Positions 35,395-45,700 of a stretch of 64,000 nucleotides of DNA are shown piece after piece. The DNA is from Streptomyces albiflavescens. GTDB lineage: Bacteria; Actinomycetota; Actinomycetes; Streptomycetales; Streptomycetaceae. The notes below the pieces were generated by a model. That model saw only the letters and a list, made by a program, of their open reading frames with translations, made no database searches and was not told where the DNA came from. The stretch lies in assembly GCF_014645835.1 (NCBI RefSeq), contig NZ_BMMM01000008.1:62001-126000 (forward strand). The letters are read 5' to 3'. The position numbers were made by a program, and so were the translations under genes. Within the stretch, counting starts at the first letter, position 1, and each line of letters starts with the position of its first letter.

Positions 35395-35631
35395 GTCGTG
35401 AGCGCATTGCGCTTTGAGTGGCTTTCGCCCTGTCACCTTTCCGGCATCGGCAGGTACGCTGCTGGTCGCGGCCTGGAGAACGAGGCGCGGGTCGCGAACT
35501 GGGAGTACGCACAGGGATTGCCCCGCGTTTACCCCTGAGCGTTACGATCGCTGTCAACACGACGGTTGGACACATGTCCGACCGATCGGACAGCACCCCG
35601 ACCATGCAGCCTCGGTGAGAAGGTAAATCTT

Positions 35632-35916
35632 ATGTTCGGAAGGCTCGGAGCTCCCGAGATCATTCTCATCCTCGTCGTCATCATCCTGCTGTTCGGCGCG
35701 AAGAAGCTTCCGGACATGGCGCGCTCCCTCGGCAAGTCCGCACGCATCCTCAAGAGCGAGGCCAAGGCGATGAAGGACGAGGGCAGCACGCCCGCCCCGG
35801 CCGGCCCGCCGAACACCGACGAGCAGCCCCCCGCGCAGCGCACCATCCAGGCCGCCCCCGGCGACGTGACGAGCTCGCGCCCGGTCACCGAGCCGACGGA
35901 CACGACCAAGCGCTGA
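35632..35916 (+). CDS. tatA: Sec-independent translocase subunit TatA
   Basis: 94-aa pore-forming component of the twin-arginine translocase. An N-terminal helix (about 6-22, PEIILILVVIILLFGAKKLP) and amphipathic helix (23-45) are followed by a Pro-rich hydrophilic tail. The ATG at 35632 follows GAGAAGG. tatC begins 47 nt after its stop, so they form an operon; no tatB is present here. Confidence 0.94.
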   Translation: MFGRLGAPEIILILVVIILLFGAKKLPDMARSLGKSARILKSEAKAMKDEGSTPAPAGPPNTDEQPPAQRTIQAAPGDVTSSRPVTEPTDTTKR

Positions 35917-35963
35917 CGCAGGGCCGGTGACCTCCGGCCCGCCGCACGAGATGGGAACGTGGG

Positions 35964-36908
35964 TTGCTCAAGTCTGCCCGCAACAAGGAGAAGGATCCCG
36001 AGGGGCGCATGCCCCTCGCGGAGCATCTTCGTGAGCTCCGGAACCGGCTCGCGAAGGCGATGCTGGCCATCGTCGTCATCACGGTCCTGGCCGCCTTCTT
36101 CTACAACGACATCATCAACATCATCACCAAGCCCATCCTCGACTCGGTCGGCTGCGACAAGACCTTCGAGGAACTGGCGAAGTCGTCCAAGGGCCAGTGC
36201 GCGCAGATCACGGTCAACGGCCTGCTCACACCGTTCACGCTGGCGCTCAAGGTCTCCCTGATGGCCGGTGTCGTGTTCGCCTCGCCGGTCTGGCTCTACC
36301 AGCTGTGGGCGTTCATCGCGCCCGGCCTGCACCGGCACGAGAGGAAGTACGCGTACGCCTTCGTCGGCACGGGCGCCCCGCTGTTCCTCGCCGGCGCCTA
36401 CTTCGCCTACTCGGTGCTTCCCACCACGGCGAAGGTGCTGATCGGCTTTACGCCCTCGGGTGTCTCCAACCTGCTGCCGCTGGACGACCTGCTCGACCTC
36501 GTCACGCGCATGGTCCTCGTGTTCGGTCTGTCCTTTGAGCTGCCCCTGCTCCTCGTCATGCTCAACCTCACCGGTGCCCTCACCGGCAAGAGGATGCTCG
36601 GCTGGTGGCGGGCGATGATCATGGGCATCACGGTCTTCGCGGCCGTCGCCACACCCAGCACCGACCCGCTGACCATGCTGGCGCTCGCCGGACCCATCTG
36701 GATCCTGTACTTCGGCGCCGTCGCCTTCTCGCTCCTCAACGACCGCCGCAAGCGGCGCCGCGAGGCCGAGGGCCCGGACGACGACGAGGCCTCCGACCTC
36801 GATCTCACGCCGGAGGACATCGGCGAGGTCGAGACCGTGTCGGCCAGTCGGGCACTGCCGGAGCAGGCGAGTTCGGACCGGGTCAACGGTTATGACGACG
36901 TGACCTGA
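35964..36908 (+). CDS. tatC: Sec-independent translocase subunit TatC
   Basis: 314-aa, six-helix receptor for twin-arginine signal peptides. The N-terminal RMPLAEHLRELRNRL motif is diagnostic, and the conserved FASPVWLYQLWAFIAPGL and FGLSFELPLL segments follow. The C-terminal tail (about 265-314) is long and acidic, typical of actinobacteria. The start is probably TTG at 35964; no in-frame ATG or GTG is better placed. Confidence 0.95.
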   Translation: MLKSARNKEKDPEGRMPLAEHLRELRNRLAKAMLAIVVITVLAAFFYNDIINIITKPILDSVGCDKTFEELAKSSKGQCAQITVNGLLTPFTLALKVSLMAGVVFASPVWLYQLWAFIAPGLHRHERKYAYAFVGTGAPLFLAGAYFAYSVLPTTAKVLIGFTPSGVSNLLPLDDLLDLVTRMVLVFGLSFELPLLLVMLNLTGALTGKRMLGWWRAMIMGITVFAAVATPSTDPLTMLALAGPIWILYFGAVAFSLLNDRRKRRREAEGPDDDEASDLDLTPEDIGEVETVSASRALPEQASSDRVNGYDDVT

Positions 36909-36937
36909 CGAGCGCTCGGACCTCGTAGGGTCAGGCC

Positions 36938-37828
36938 GTGACCAGCGAGATCACCCTCATCGTCAACCCCACCGCGGGACGCGGCCGGGGCGCCCACGCG
37001 GCGCAGCCGGCCGCTTCGGCTTTTCGGGCAGCGGGATTCTCCGTCCGCACGATCTACGGGGAGAACGCCGAAGACGCCCTCACGCGCGCGCGTGCCGCTG
37101 TCGAGGGCGGCACCGACGCCCTCATCGCCGTCGGCGGCGACGGCATGGCGAACCTGGCCCTGCAGGCCGTCGCCGGGACCCGCACCCCGCTCGGCCTCGT
37201 CGCCGTCGGCACCGGGAACGACTTCGCGCGGACGCTGGGCCTGCCCGTACGTGACCCCGCGACCGCGGGGCGGGGGATCGCCGAGGCCCTCAAGGGGGCG
37301 CGGCTGCGCGACGTCGATCTCGGGCGGGTGGGCGACACCTGGTTCGGCACCGTCCTCGCCTCCGGCTTCGACTCCCGGGTCAACGACCGCGGCAATCGCA
37401 TGCGATGGCCCACAGGGCGCTTCAAGTACGACCTGGCCATGCTCGCCGAACTGGCCGCCTTCAAGCCCTTCCCGTACCGGATCACGCTCGACGACAGCGA
37501 GGTCCAGGAGATCGAGGCGACGCTCGTGGCCGTCGGCAACGGATCGTCGTACGGCGGCGGCATGAAGATCTGCGCGGACGCGGACCTCGCTGACGGCCTG
37601 TTCGACATCACGGTCGTCGGGGACTGCAGTCGCACGACGCTGCTCACGGTGTTCCCGAGGGTCTACAAGGGCACCCACCTCGACCATCCCAAGGTCACCG
37701 TGCACCGGGCCGCCAAGGTCGAACTCGTCGCGCAGGGCATCACCGGGTACGCGGACGGTGAGCCGCTCGGGCCGCTGCCGCTCACCGCGCGCTGCATACC
37801 GGCGGCGGTGCGGGTGGCGGTTCCCTGA
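36938..37828 (+). CDS. Diacylglycerol kinase-family lipid kinase
   Basis: 296-aa DagK/YegS-type kinase that phosphorylates a lipid such as diacylglycerol. NPTAGRGRG starts the nucleotide region, GGDGM at about 68-72 is the ATP-binding motif, and PLGLVAVGTGNDFA follows. The C-terminal beta domain ends with YADGEPLGPLP. GTG at 36938 lies 6 nt after TAGGGT (36926-36931) without a ribosome site, so the transcript is probably leaderless. Confidence 0.92.
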   Translation: MTSEITLIVNPTAGRGRGAHAAQPAASAFRAAGFSVRTIYGENAEDALTRARAAVEGGTDALIAVGGDGMANLALQAVAGTRTPLGLVAVGTGNDFARTLGLPVRDPATAGRGIAEALKGARLRDVDLGRVGDTWFGTVLASGFDSRVNDRGNRMRWPTGRFKYDLAMLAELAAFKPFPYRITLDDSEVQEIEATLVAVGNGSSYGGGMKICADADLADGLFDITVVGDCSRTTLLTVFPRVYKGTHLDHPKVTVHRAAKVELVAQGITGYADGEPLGPLPLTARCIPAAVRVAVP

Positions 37829-37880
37829 GCTGCGGGGATCCCGGGTCTCACAGCATCGGATCCCGATATTGATCGTCCTG

Positions 37881-37903
37881 TTGTCAGTGCCTCCCGGTAG
37901 TCT
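37881..37903 (+). promoter_or_regulatory. RecA-NDp/PafBC-type promoter of the HelY helicase
   Basis: TTGTCAGTG (37881-37889), 8 nt, TAGTCT (37898-37903): a perfect match to TTGTCRGTG-N8-TAnnnT. The helicase ATG at 37914 is 10 nt downstream, leaving a leader of only a few nucleotides. Confidence 0.88.
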
Positions 37904-37913
37904 CGAAAGCACG

Positions 37914-40730
37914 ATGACAGAGGACCTCTCACCGGCCGAGCGGTATGCGGCAGCTCGACAGCGCGCTGTCGAGCAGGCCACCGCGCTCGCCTCCTTCCGC
38001 GAGATGTACGACTTCGGCCTCGACCCCTACCAGATCGAGGCCTGCCAAGCTCTTGAAGGGGGCAAGGGCGTTCTGGTGGCCGCGCCCACCGGCTCGGGCA
38101 AGACGGTCGTCGGCGAGTTCGCCGTCCACCTCGCCCTCCAGCAGGGCAGGAAGTGCTTCTACACGACGCCGATCAAGGCACTCTCGAACCAGAAGTACGC
38201 CGATCTGTGCCGCCGTTACGGCGCGGACAAGGTCGGCCTGCTCACCGGCGACAACAGCGTCAACTCCGAAGCCCCGGTGGTCGTGATGACCACCGAGGTG
38301 CTGCGCAACATGCTGTATGCGGGTTCGGGGACCCTCCTCGGTCTCGGCTATGTGGTCATGGACGAGGTGCACTACCTCTCCGACCGCTTCCGCGGCGCCG
38401 TCTGGGAGGAAGTGATCATCCACCTGCCGGAGTCGGTGACCCTGGTGTCGCTCTCGGCGACCGTGTCGAACGCGGAGGAGTTCGGCGACTGGCTGGACAC
38501 CGTGCGCGGCGACACCCAGGTGATCGTCTCCGAGCACCGGCCCGTGCCGCTGTTCCAGCACGTGCTGGCCGGGCGCCGGATGTACGACCTCTTCGAGGAG
38601 GGCGAGGGCCAGAAGAAGGCCGTCAATCCCGACCTGACGCGCATGGCGCGCATGGAGGCCAGCCGCCCGTCGTACCAGGACCGCAAACGGGGCCGCGCCA
38701 TGCGCGAGGCCGACCGCGAGCGGGAGCGCAGACAGCGCTCCCGCATGTGGACGCCGGGCCGCCCCGAGGTCATCGAGCGGCTCGACGCCGAAGGGCTGTT
38801 GCCCGCCATCACGTTCATCTTCAGCCGCGCGGCCTGCGAGGCCGCCGTCCAGCAGTGCCTGTACGCGGGCCTCCGGCTGAACGACGACGAGGCGCGGGCC
38901 AAGGTGCGCGAACTCGTCGAGGAGCGCACCGCCTCCATCCCGACCGAGGACCTGCACGTCCTGGGCTACTACGAGTGGCTGGAGGGCCTGGAGCGCGGCA
39001 TCGCGGCCCACCATGCCGGCATGTTGCCGACCTTCAAGGAGGTCGTCGAGGAACTCTTCGTACGCGGCCTGGTCAAGGCCGTCTTCGCGACGGAGACCCT
39101 CGCGCTGGGCATCAACATGCCCGCCCGCTCGGTGGTGTTGGAGAAGCTCGTCAAGTGGAACGGCGAGCAGCACGCCGACATCACCCCCGGCGAGTACACC
39201 CAGCTGACCGGCCGCGCCGGGCGCCGCGGCATCGATGTCGAGGGCCACGCGGTCGTGTTGTGGCAGCGCGGCTTCAGCCCCGAGCACCTGGCGGGACTCG
39301 CGGGCACGCGCACGTATCCGCTGCGCTCCAGCTTCAAGCCGTCGTACAACATGGCGGTGAACCTGGTCGAGCAGTTCGGGCGGCACCGCTCGCGCGAGCT
39401 GCTCGAGACGTCCTTCGCGCAGTTCCAGGCCGACAAGTCGGTCGTCGGGATCTCCCGGCAGGTGCAGCGCAACGAGGAGGGTCTCGAGGGCTACAAGGAG
39501 TCCATGACCTGCCACTTGGGCGACTTCGACGCGTACATGCGGCTGCGCCGAGAGCTCAAGGACCGCGAGACCGAGCTGGCGAGGCAGGGCGCGTCGCAGC
39601 GTCGCGTCGAAGCGGCCGTCGCCCTGGAGAAGCTCAAGCCCGGCGACGTGATCCATGTTCCGACCGGAAAGTACGCCGGACTCGCGCTGGTGCTGGACCC
39701 CGGGCTGCCCGCGGGCCGGTCGAACGGCCACCGTGGCTTCGAGCAGCACGACGGCCCGCGCCCGCTGGTGCTCACCGTCGAGCGCCAGGTGAAGCGGCTG
39801 GCCTCGATGGACTTCCCGGTGCCGGTCGCGGCGCTGGACCGGATGCGGATCCCCAAGTCCTTCAATCCGCGCTCGCCGCAGTCGCGTCGCGACCTGGCGT
39901 CCGCGTTGCGCACCAAGGCCGGGCACTTCGTCCCCGACCGGCACCGCAAGAAGCGGTCCGAGGCCGCCGACGACCGCGAGATCTCCCGGCTGCGCACGGC
40001 GATCCGGGCCCACCCCTGCCACGGGTGCAACGACCGCGAGGACCACGCCCGTTGGGCCGAGCGCTATCACCGGCTGCTGCGCGACACCTCGCAGCTGGAA
40101 CGCCGCATCGAGGGCCGGACGAACACCATCGCCCGCACCTTCGACCGGATCGTCGCCCTCCTCACCGAGCTGGACTACCTGCGCGGCGACGAGGTCACCG
40201 AACACGGCAAGCGGCTCGCCCGGCTCTACGGCGAACTCGACCTGCTCGCCAGCGAGTGCCTGCGCGCCGGAGTCTGGGAGGGGCTCAGCCCTGCCGAACT
40301 CGCCGCCTGCGTCTCGGCGTTGGTGTACGAGTCGCGGGTCGCCGACGACGCGATGGCACCGAAGGTGCCGTCCGGCAAGGCCAAGGCCGCCCTCGGCGAG
40401 ATGGTCCGCATCTGGGGCCGCCTCGACGCGCTGGAGGAGGACTTCCGGATCACCCAGACCGAGGGCGTCGGCCAGCGCGAACCGGATCTCGGCTTCGCCT
40501 GGGCCGCGCACGAGTGGGCCTCCGGCAAGGGCCTCGACGAGGTGCTGCGCGAGGCCGAGATGCCCGCCGGTGACTTCGTGCGCTGGTGCAAGCAGGTCAT
40601 CGACGTACTGGGCCAGATCGCGGCCGCCGCGCCTGCCTCCGGCGGCCAGGGCTCCACGGTCGCGAAGAACGCGCGCAGGGCCGTCGACGCGTTGTTGCGC
40701 GGGGTGGTGGCCTACTCGTCGGTGGGCTGA
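37914..40730 (+). CDS. helY: Ski2/HelY-family DEAD/DEAH-box helicase
   Basis: 938-aa superfamily-2 helicase. Motif I is APTGSGKT (about 61), motif II is DEVH (about 147), motif III is SAT, and motif VI is the QLTGRAGRRG segment (about 428). A ratchet-like C-terminal domain resembling Mtr4/Ski2/HelY follows. It probably unwinds RNA or DNA. The ATG at 37914 is set by the promoter; an in-frame extension to 37758 covers the preceding gene's end. A damage-type promoter suggests it is DNA-damage induced here. Confidence 0.92.
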   Translation: MTEDLSPAERYAAARQRAVEQATALASFREMYDFGLDPYQIEACQALEGGKGVLVAAPTGSGKTVVGEFAVHLALQQGRKCFYTTPIKALSNQKYADLCRRYGADKVGLLTGDNSVNSEAPVVVMTTEVLRNMLYAGSGTLLGLGYVVMDEVHYLSDRFRGAVWEEVIIHLPESVTLVSLSATVSNAEEFGDWLDTVRGDTQVIVSEHRPVPLFQHVLAGRRMYDLFEEGEGQKKAVNPDLTRMARMEASRPSYQDRKRGRAMREADRERERRQRSRMWTPGRPEVIERLDAEGLLPAITFIFSRAACEAAVQQCLYAGLRLNDDEARAKVRELVEERTASIPTEDLHVLGYYEWLEGLERGIAAHHAGMLPTFKEVVEELFVRGLVKAVFATETLALGINMPARSVVLEKLVKWNGEQHADITPGEYTQLTGRAGRRGIDVEGHAVVLWQRGFSPEHLAGLAGTRTYPLRSSFKPSYNMAVNLVEQFGRHRSRELLETSFAQFQADKSVVGISRQVQRNEEGLEGYKESMTCHLGDFDAYMRLRRELKDRETELARQGASQRRVEAAVALEKLKPGDVIHVPTGKYAGLALVLDPGLPAGRSNGHRGFEQHDGPRPLVLTVERQVKRLASMDFPVPVAALDRMRIPKSFNPRSPQSRRDLASALRTKAGHFVPDRHRKKRSEAADDREISRLRTAIRAHPCHGCNDREDHARWAERYHRLLRDTSQLERRIEGRTNTIARTFDRIVALLTELDYLRGDEVTEHGKRLARLYGELDLLASECLRAGVWEGLSPAELAACVSALVYESRVADDAMAPKVPSGKAKAALGEMVRIWGRLDALEEDFRITQTEGVGQREPDLGFAWAAHEWASGKGLDEVLREAEMPAGDFVRWCKQVIDVLGQIAAAAPASGGQGSTVAKNARRAVDALLRGVVAYSSVG

Positions 40731-40742
40731 TCCAGGGCTCGT

Positions 40743-40786
40743 GGCGCGCCGTCTCCTTGATGTTCGGGAGGCGGCGCGCCCTTTTT
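40743..40786. terminator. Terminator between helY and atzF
   Basis: A stem of 14 bp with one mismatch (40743-40756 with 40767-40780), followed by CTTTTTG. It lies between convergent genes and may serve both. Confidence 0.85.
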
Positions 40787-40790
40787 GTCC

Positions 40791-42461
40791 CTAGAGCACC
40801 GGTCGCTCGGGACGCGCCCGGAGGTACCCGCGCCAGCCGCCGTACTCCGTGATGTCCTTGGCCCCTTCGAGCGCGCCGGGCTCGCACAGGAAGCCGGGTA
40901 CGTGTGTGCCGTCGGCCAGTTCGACCCGGCCCAGAGCCATCGGCCGGGGCAGGTCGGCGAGCAGGCACCCGAGGCCTTCGGCGGGCAGCCGCCACACCTC
41001 CGCCTCGATGGCGCTGCCGCCGGTGCCCACGTGGACCAGGCCGGGCTTGGGGGGAGTGGTGGACAAGGCGTGCAGACGGTAGGCGGGTGCCGTCGTGGTC
41101 GTCCGTTCCCACTCCGCTCCCAGGGAGAGGAGTTGGGTGTTGAGGGGCTGGCCCGACAGGTGTGCGCCGACGACGGCGATCCGCAGCCGGGGCTGGAGCA
41201 GCCGGGCGATCCGGGCCAGGCGCTCGTCCGTGAACGCGGGGCCGATCAGCATCACGCCGAAGGGAAGCCCGTCCACGGTGCCGCCGGGGACGGCGACCGC
41301 GGCCAGGTCGAAGAGGTTCGTGGAGTTGGTGAAACGGCCCAGGCGGGCGTTGGCGCCCAGCGGGTCGGCGGCGACCGCGGCGAGCGTGGGGTGGCCCGGC
41401 GTCGTCGGCAGCAACAGCGCGTCCGCGTCGCCGAGTTGGGTGAGTGCCCGGGTGTGGAGCTCGGCCAGCCGGTCCTGGTCCGTGTACAGCTGGTGGGCCG
41501 GGATGTCCCGGGCGCGGGTGATGATCCCGGCGACGGTCGGGTCGAGGCCCGCACCTCCTTCGGCGATCAACTTGTCGACAAAGCTCCCCACGGCGGTGTA
41601 GCGCTCGGCGACGAACGCACCCTCGTAGAGCATCGCGGCGGCCTCGGTGAACGGGGTGAGGTCGAGGGCGCGCACCTGCGCGCCCGCCGCCGCCAGCTGG
41701 GCCACCGCCGCCTCGTACGCCTCCGCCCAGCCCTCGTCCAGCTCTCCGAGCTGTGCCGCAGGCGCCACGGCGACGCGCCAGGGGCCGGGGGACCGCTGGG
41801 GGAGCGCCGGGAGGTCGCGGCCGGACGGGGTCGCCATGTATGCGAGGGCCTGCTCGGCCTCCGGGAGCGTACGGGCGAACACGGTCACGCAGTCCAGCGA
41901 GGCGCAGGCCGGGACGACGCCGGTCGTCGGGACCAGGCCGCGGGTCGGCTTCAGGGCGACGATGCCGTTGAAGGCCGCGGGGACGCGGCCCGAGCCGGCG
42001 GTGTCCGTACCTAGGGCGAAGTCGACGATTCCCAGGGCTGTGGCCACGGCCGATCCTGAGCTGGAGCCGCCGCTGACCCTGGTCGGGTCGAGGGCGTTGC
42101 GGACGGCGCCGTAGGGGGAGCGGGTGCCGACCAGGCCCGTCGCGAACTGGTCCAGGTTCGTGGTGCCCAGCACGATCGCGCCTGCCGCGCGCAGGCGGGC
42201 GACTACGGGGGCGTCTTCCTCCGGGGTGTACGCGTAGGCCGGGCAGCCGGCGGTGGTCGGAAGGCCCGCCACGTCGATGTTGCCCTTCGCGGCGAAGAGC
42301 TTGCCGGCGAGGGGGAGGGGCTCGCCTGCGGCGACGCGCTCGTCGATGGACCGGGCCTCCCGCTCGACCTCCGCCCGAGGGCGAAGGTCGATCCAGATTT
42401 CGGGACGGTCCGTGGCCTCGATGCGGGCGTACGCCAGGGTGACTCTGGTGAGAGTGGACAT
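40791..42461 (-). CDS. atzF: Allophanate hydrolase (amidase signature family)
   Basis: 556-aa enzyme that hydrolyses allophanate to ammonia and CO2. The amidase triad is visible: Lys59 (AAKGNIDVAG), cis-Ser133 (SGGSSSGSA) and nucleophile Ser157 (GTDTAGSG); the spacing equals that of AtzF. The C-terminal domain (about 450-556) is the AtzF/DUR1-type extra domain. The ATG at 42461 has AAGGAG. It is the last gene of the DUF1989-carboxylase operon, separated by 69-bp tandem repeats. Confidence 0.92.
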   Translation of the reverse strand: MSTLTRVTLAYARIEATDRPEIWIDLRPRAEVEREARSIDERVAAGEPLPLAGKLFAAKGNIDVAGLPTTAGCPAYAYTPEEDAPVVARLRAAGAIVLGTTNLDQFATGLVGTRSPYGAVRNALDPTRVSGGSSSGSAVATALGIVDFALGTDTAGSGRVPAAFNGIVALKPTRGLVPTTGVVPACASLDCVTVFARTLPEAEQALAYMATPSGRDLPALPQRSPGPWRVAVAPAAQLGELDEGWAEAYEAAVAQLAAAGAQVRALDLTPFTEAAAMLYEGAFVAERYTAVGSFVDKLIAEGGAGLDPTVAGIITRARDIPAHQLYTDQDRLAELHTRALTQLGDADALLLPTTPGHPTLAAVAADPLGANARLGRFTNSTNLFDLAAVAVPGGTVDGLPFGVMLIGPAFTDERLARIARLLQPRLRIAVVGAHLSGQPLNTQLLSLGAEWERTTTTAPAYRLHALSTTPPKPGLVHVGTGGSAIEAEVWRLPAEGLGCLLADLPRPMALGRVELADGTHVPGFLCEPGALEGAKDITEYGGWRGYLRARPERPVL

Positions 42462-42513
42462 CGGTGCTCCTTGCTGTTCGGGTGCGGGCCGGTGGGTGGT
42501 CCCTGCCCACCCG

Positions 42514-42709
42514 TTCCGCCCTGCGGAACGTCTGCCCACAGACGGCCGGTAAGGATTCTGGGCACCGTCGTCCGTACTCAGGCTTCGTCCTGCGGAATGT
42601 CTGCCCGCAGACCGCCGGTGGGGATTCAGGGCACCGTCGTTTGTGCTCAGGCTTCGTCCTGCGGAACGTCTGCCCGCAGACCGCCGGTAGGGATTCAGGG
42701 CACCGTCGG
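42514..42709. repeat. 69-bp tandem repeat across the carboxylase stop codon
   Basis: Two full 69-bp units (42514-42582 and 42583-42651) and a third partial unit (from 42652) that runs into the end of the carboxylase gene, so the stop codon at 42695-42697 lies within it. Each unit holds a GTCTGC-N2-GCAGAC-type hairpin. Confidence 0.92.
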
Positions 42710-45700
42710 CTCCGCGGGCGCCAGCACAACCAGTGGCGTGCCCGCCTCCACCTGGTCGCCCGGCTTCGCGAGGATCTCCTTCACCACTCCGTTCATCGGC
42801 GCAGGCACCCTCGACTCCATCTTCATCGCCTCCAGGGCGAGGAGGGGCTGACCGGTGGTCACCTCGTCGCCCGTTCGGACGTTCAGCTGCCACACCGAAG
42901 CGGCGAATTCGGCCTCCACGAGATGGCCGCCCTCCGGGACGGTCACCTCGGCCGCGGGAGCCGAGGGCGCGGTCGCCGCCTCCGCCCGCGCGAACTCGCC
43001 CGCCGCCTCCCAGGCGTCCCGTTCCGTCGAGAAGGCGGCGCCCTGCCGGGACCGGAACTCCGCGATGGAGTCCGCGTTCTCGGCGAGGAAGGCCTCGTAC
43101 TCGGCGAGTGAGAACTCTCCCTCCTCGATCCGGGGGACGAAGCGCCCCGAGGTGATGTCGGCCCGCAGCTGCAACAGCTCCTCGGGCTCCACCGGGTACC
43201 ACTTGATGCGGTCGAAGAAGCGCAGCAGCCACGGTGAGCCGAGCTCGAAGGCACCGCGCTGCTGCCAGCCCGACCACACCTGGGTCGTACGGCCGACGAA
43301 CTGGTAGCCGCCGGGGCCCTCCATGCCGTAGACACAGAGGTATGCGCCGCCGATGCCGACCGAGTTCTCGGCAGTCCAGGTGCGCGCCGGGTTGTACTTG
43401 GTGGTGACCAGGCGGTGGCGCGGGTCCAGCGGTGTCGCCACCGGCGCGCCCAGGTACACGTCGCCCAGGCCCAGTACGAGGTATTCCGCGTCGAAGACCG
43501 TGCGGTGCACGTCCTCCACCGAGTCCAGGCCGTTCACGCGGCGGATGAACTCGATGTTCCACGGGCACCAGGGCGCGTCGTCGCGGACACCCGCCATGTA
43601 GCGGGCGATCGCCTCGCGGGTGGCCGGGTCGTCCCAGGAGAGCGGGAGGTGGACCGTGCGGGAGGGGACCACCAGCTGGTCGGAAGGAGGGAGCGCCGCG
43701 GCGATCGCCCTGACCGTGGCGAGGAGCGCGCGCTGCGGGAGCCGGCGCGGGTCCGTCTGGATCTGCAGCGAGCGAATGCCGGGTGTCAGGTCCGTGACGC
43801 CGTCGAGATCCGCCTCGGCGACCGCCTCCATCAGCGCCTGGACGCGCATCCGCAGGGCCAGGTCCAGCTGCATGGGCCCGAACTCGACCAGCAGGTTGTC
43901 GTCGCCGCTGCGGCGGAAGGTCACGTCGCCGTCGCGTGCGAGCACCCCGCCGTCCACGATCGCGGGCCGCGCCGAGCCGTCCTCGGCGAGCGGCGCGAAG
44001 CGCACCGTGTCACCGGGGCGGAACTGCCCGAGCTTCCAGCGCTCCGTGCTGACGACCGTTGCCGGGCAGACGAAGCCGCCGAGTGAGGGACCGTCCGGGC
44101 CGAGCAGCACCGGCATGTCGCCGGTGTAGTCGACCGCGCCCACCGAGTAGGGCGTGTCGTGGATGTTGGACGGGTGCAGGCCCGCCTCCCCGCCGTCCGT
44201 ACGCGCCCAGCGGGGCTTCGGCCCGACCAGCCGTACACCCGTGCGCGCCGAGTTGAAGTGGACCTTCCAGTCGGCGGCGTAGAAGTCGTGGATGTCGTCC
44301 TCGGTGAAGAACTCCGGTGCGGCGTGCGGGCCTTCGAGGGCGCCGACCCGCCATGCGGACGCGAACACGGGCCGGTCGCCCAGGGGCACGGGCACCCCGT
44401 GATCCGTCACCGACCCGCCGTGCAGCACATCCCCGGTCCGCAGCGTCCGCCCCCCGTGGCCGCCGAACCGGCCCAGCGTGAACGTGGCCGCGCTGCCGAG
44501 GAACGCCGGCACATCCAGGCCGCCACCCGCGAACAGCACGTAGGTGCGCAGCCCGTGCTCGGCGGGGGCGCCCACCTCCAGTACGGCTCCGGCGGGCACC
44601 GCCACCGGCTCCCACTGGGCGACTGGCGCGCCGTCCACCGTGACCGGCGCGGGAGCACCGGTGACGCACACGGTCGTGGCGTGGGTGAACCGCAGCGTCG
44701 GTCCTCGCAAGGTGCATTCGAGTCCCGGCGCGCCCTCGTGGTTGCCGAGCGCGCGGTTGCCGAGACGGAAGGACAGGTCGTCCATCGGGCCGCACGGCGG
44801 CACGCCCACCTGCCAGTAGCCGGTGCGGCCGGGCCAGTCCTGCACGGTGGTGAGGGTCCCGCCGGTGACGACCTCGATGCGCGCCGTCGGGTCGGCGATC
44901 CAGGCCAGCGTCGCCGTCGAGTGCGTTGCCGCCCGGAAGGACTCCTCCGCGAGCGCCGCCCGCACCAGCCCCAGGTTCGTCTCGATGCCGTCGACCCGGG
45001 TCCTGGCCAGCGCCTCGTCGAGGCGTTCCAGCGCGTGCGCCCGGTCCGACCCGTACGCGATGACCTTCGCGAGCATCGGATCGTAGGACGTGGTCACCTC
45101 GGTGCCCGTCTCGACCCAGCCGTCCACGCGGACACCGCCGGGGAACTCGACCCGCGTCAACAGGCCCGCGCTCGGCCGGTGCTCGCGCGAGGGGTCCTCG
45201 GCGTACACGCGGGCCTCGACGGCGTGGCCGCGGGGCGCCCCCGGATCCCGTACGACATCCGATTCCCCGCGCGCCAGCCGCAGCATCCAGGCGACGAGGT
45301 CGATGCCGTAGACCTCCTCGGTGACCGGATGCTCCACCTGGAGGCGGGTGTTGACCTCCAGGAAGTAGGCCTCCTCGCGGGCGGCGTCGTAGACGAACTC
45401 GACCGTACCGGCCGAGCGGTAGTCCACCGACGCACACAAGTCGCGTGCCGACGAGGCGAGTTGATCGCGCACACGCGCGGGCAGCCCCGGGGCCGGGGCC
45501 TCCTCCAGCACCTTCTGGTTGCGGCGCTGGAGCGAGCAGTCGCGGTCGCCGAAGGTGACGACGTGGCCCCGGCCGTCGCCGAAGACCTGCACCTCGACAT
45601 GGCGAGCGTGCTCGACCAGGTGCTCCAGGAAGACCCCCGCCGAGGAGAAGGAGGCCGCGGCGACGCGCTGCACCCGCTCCCATGCCTCGGTCAGTTCATC

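Noticed and set aside
42514..42709. CRISPR array
   Set aside because: The repeats are contiguous 69-bp units without unique spacers, and no cas genes are present; the Cas4-like nuclease at 13396 is distant and has a repair-type promoter.
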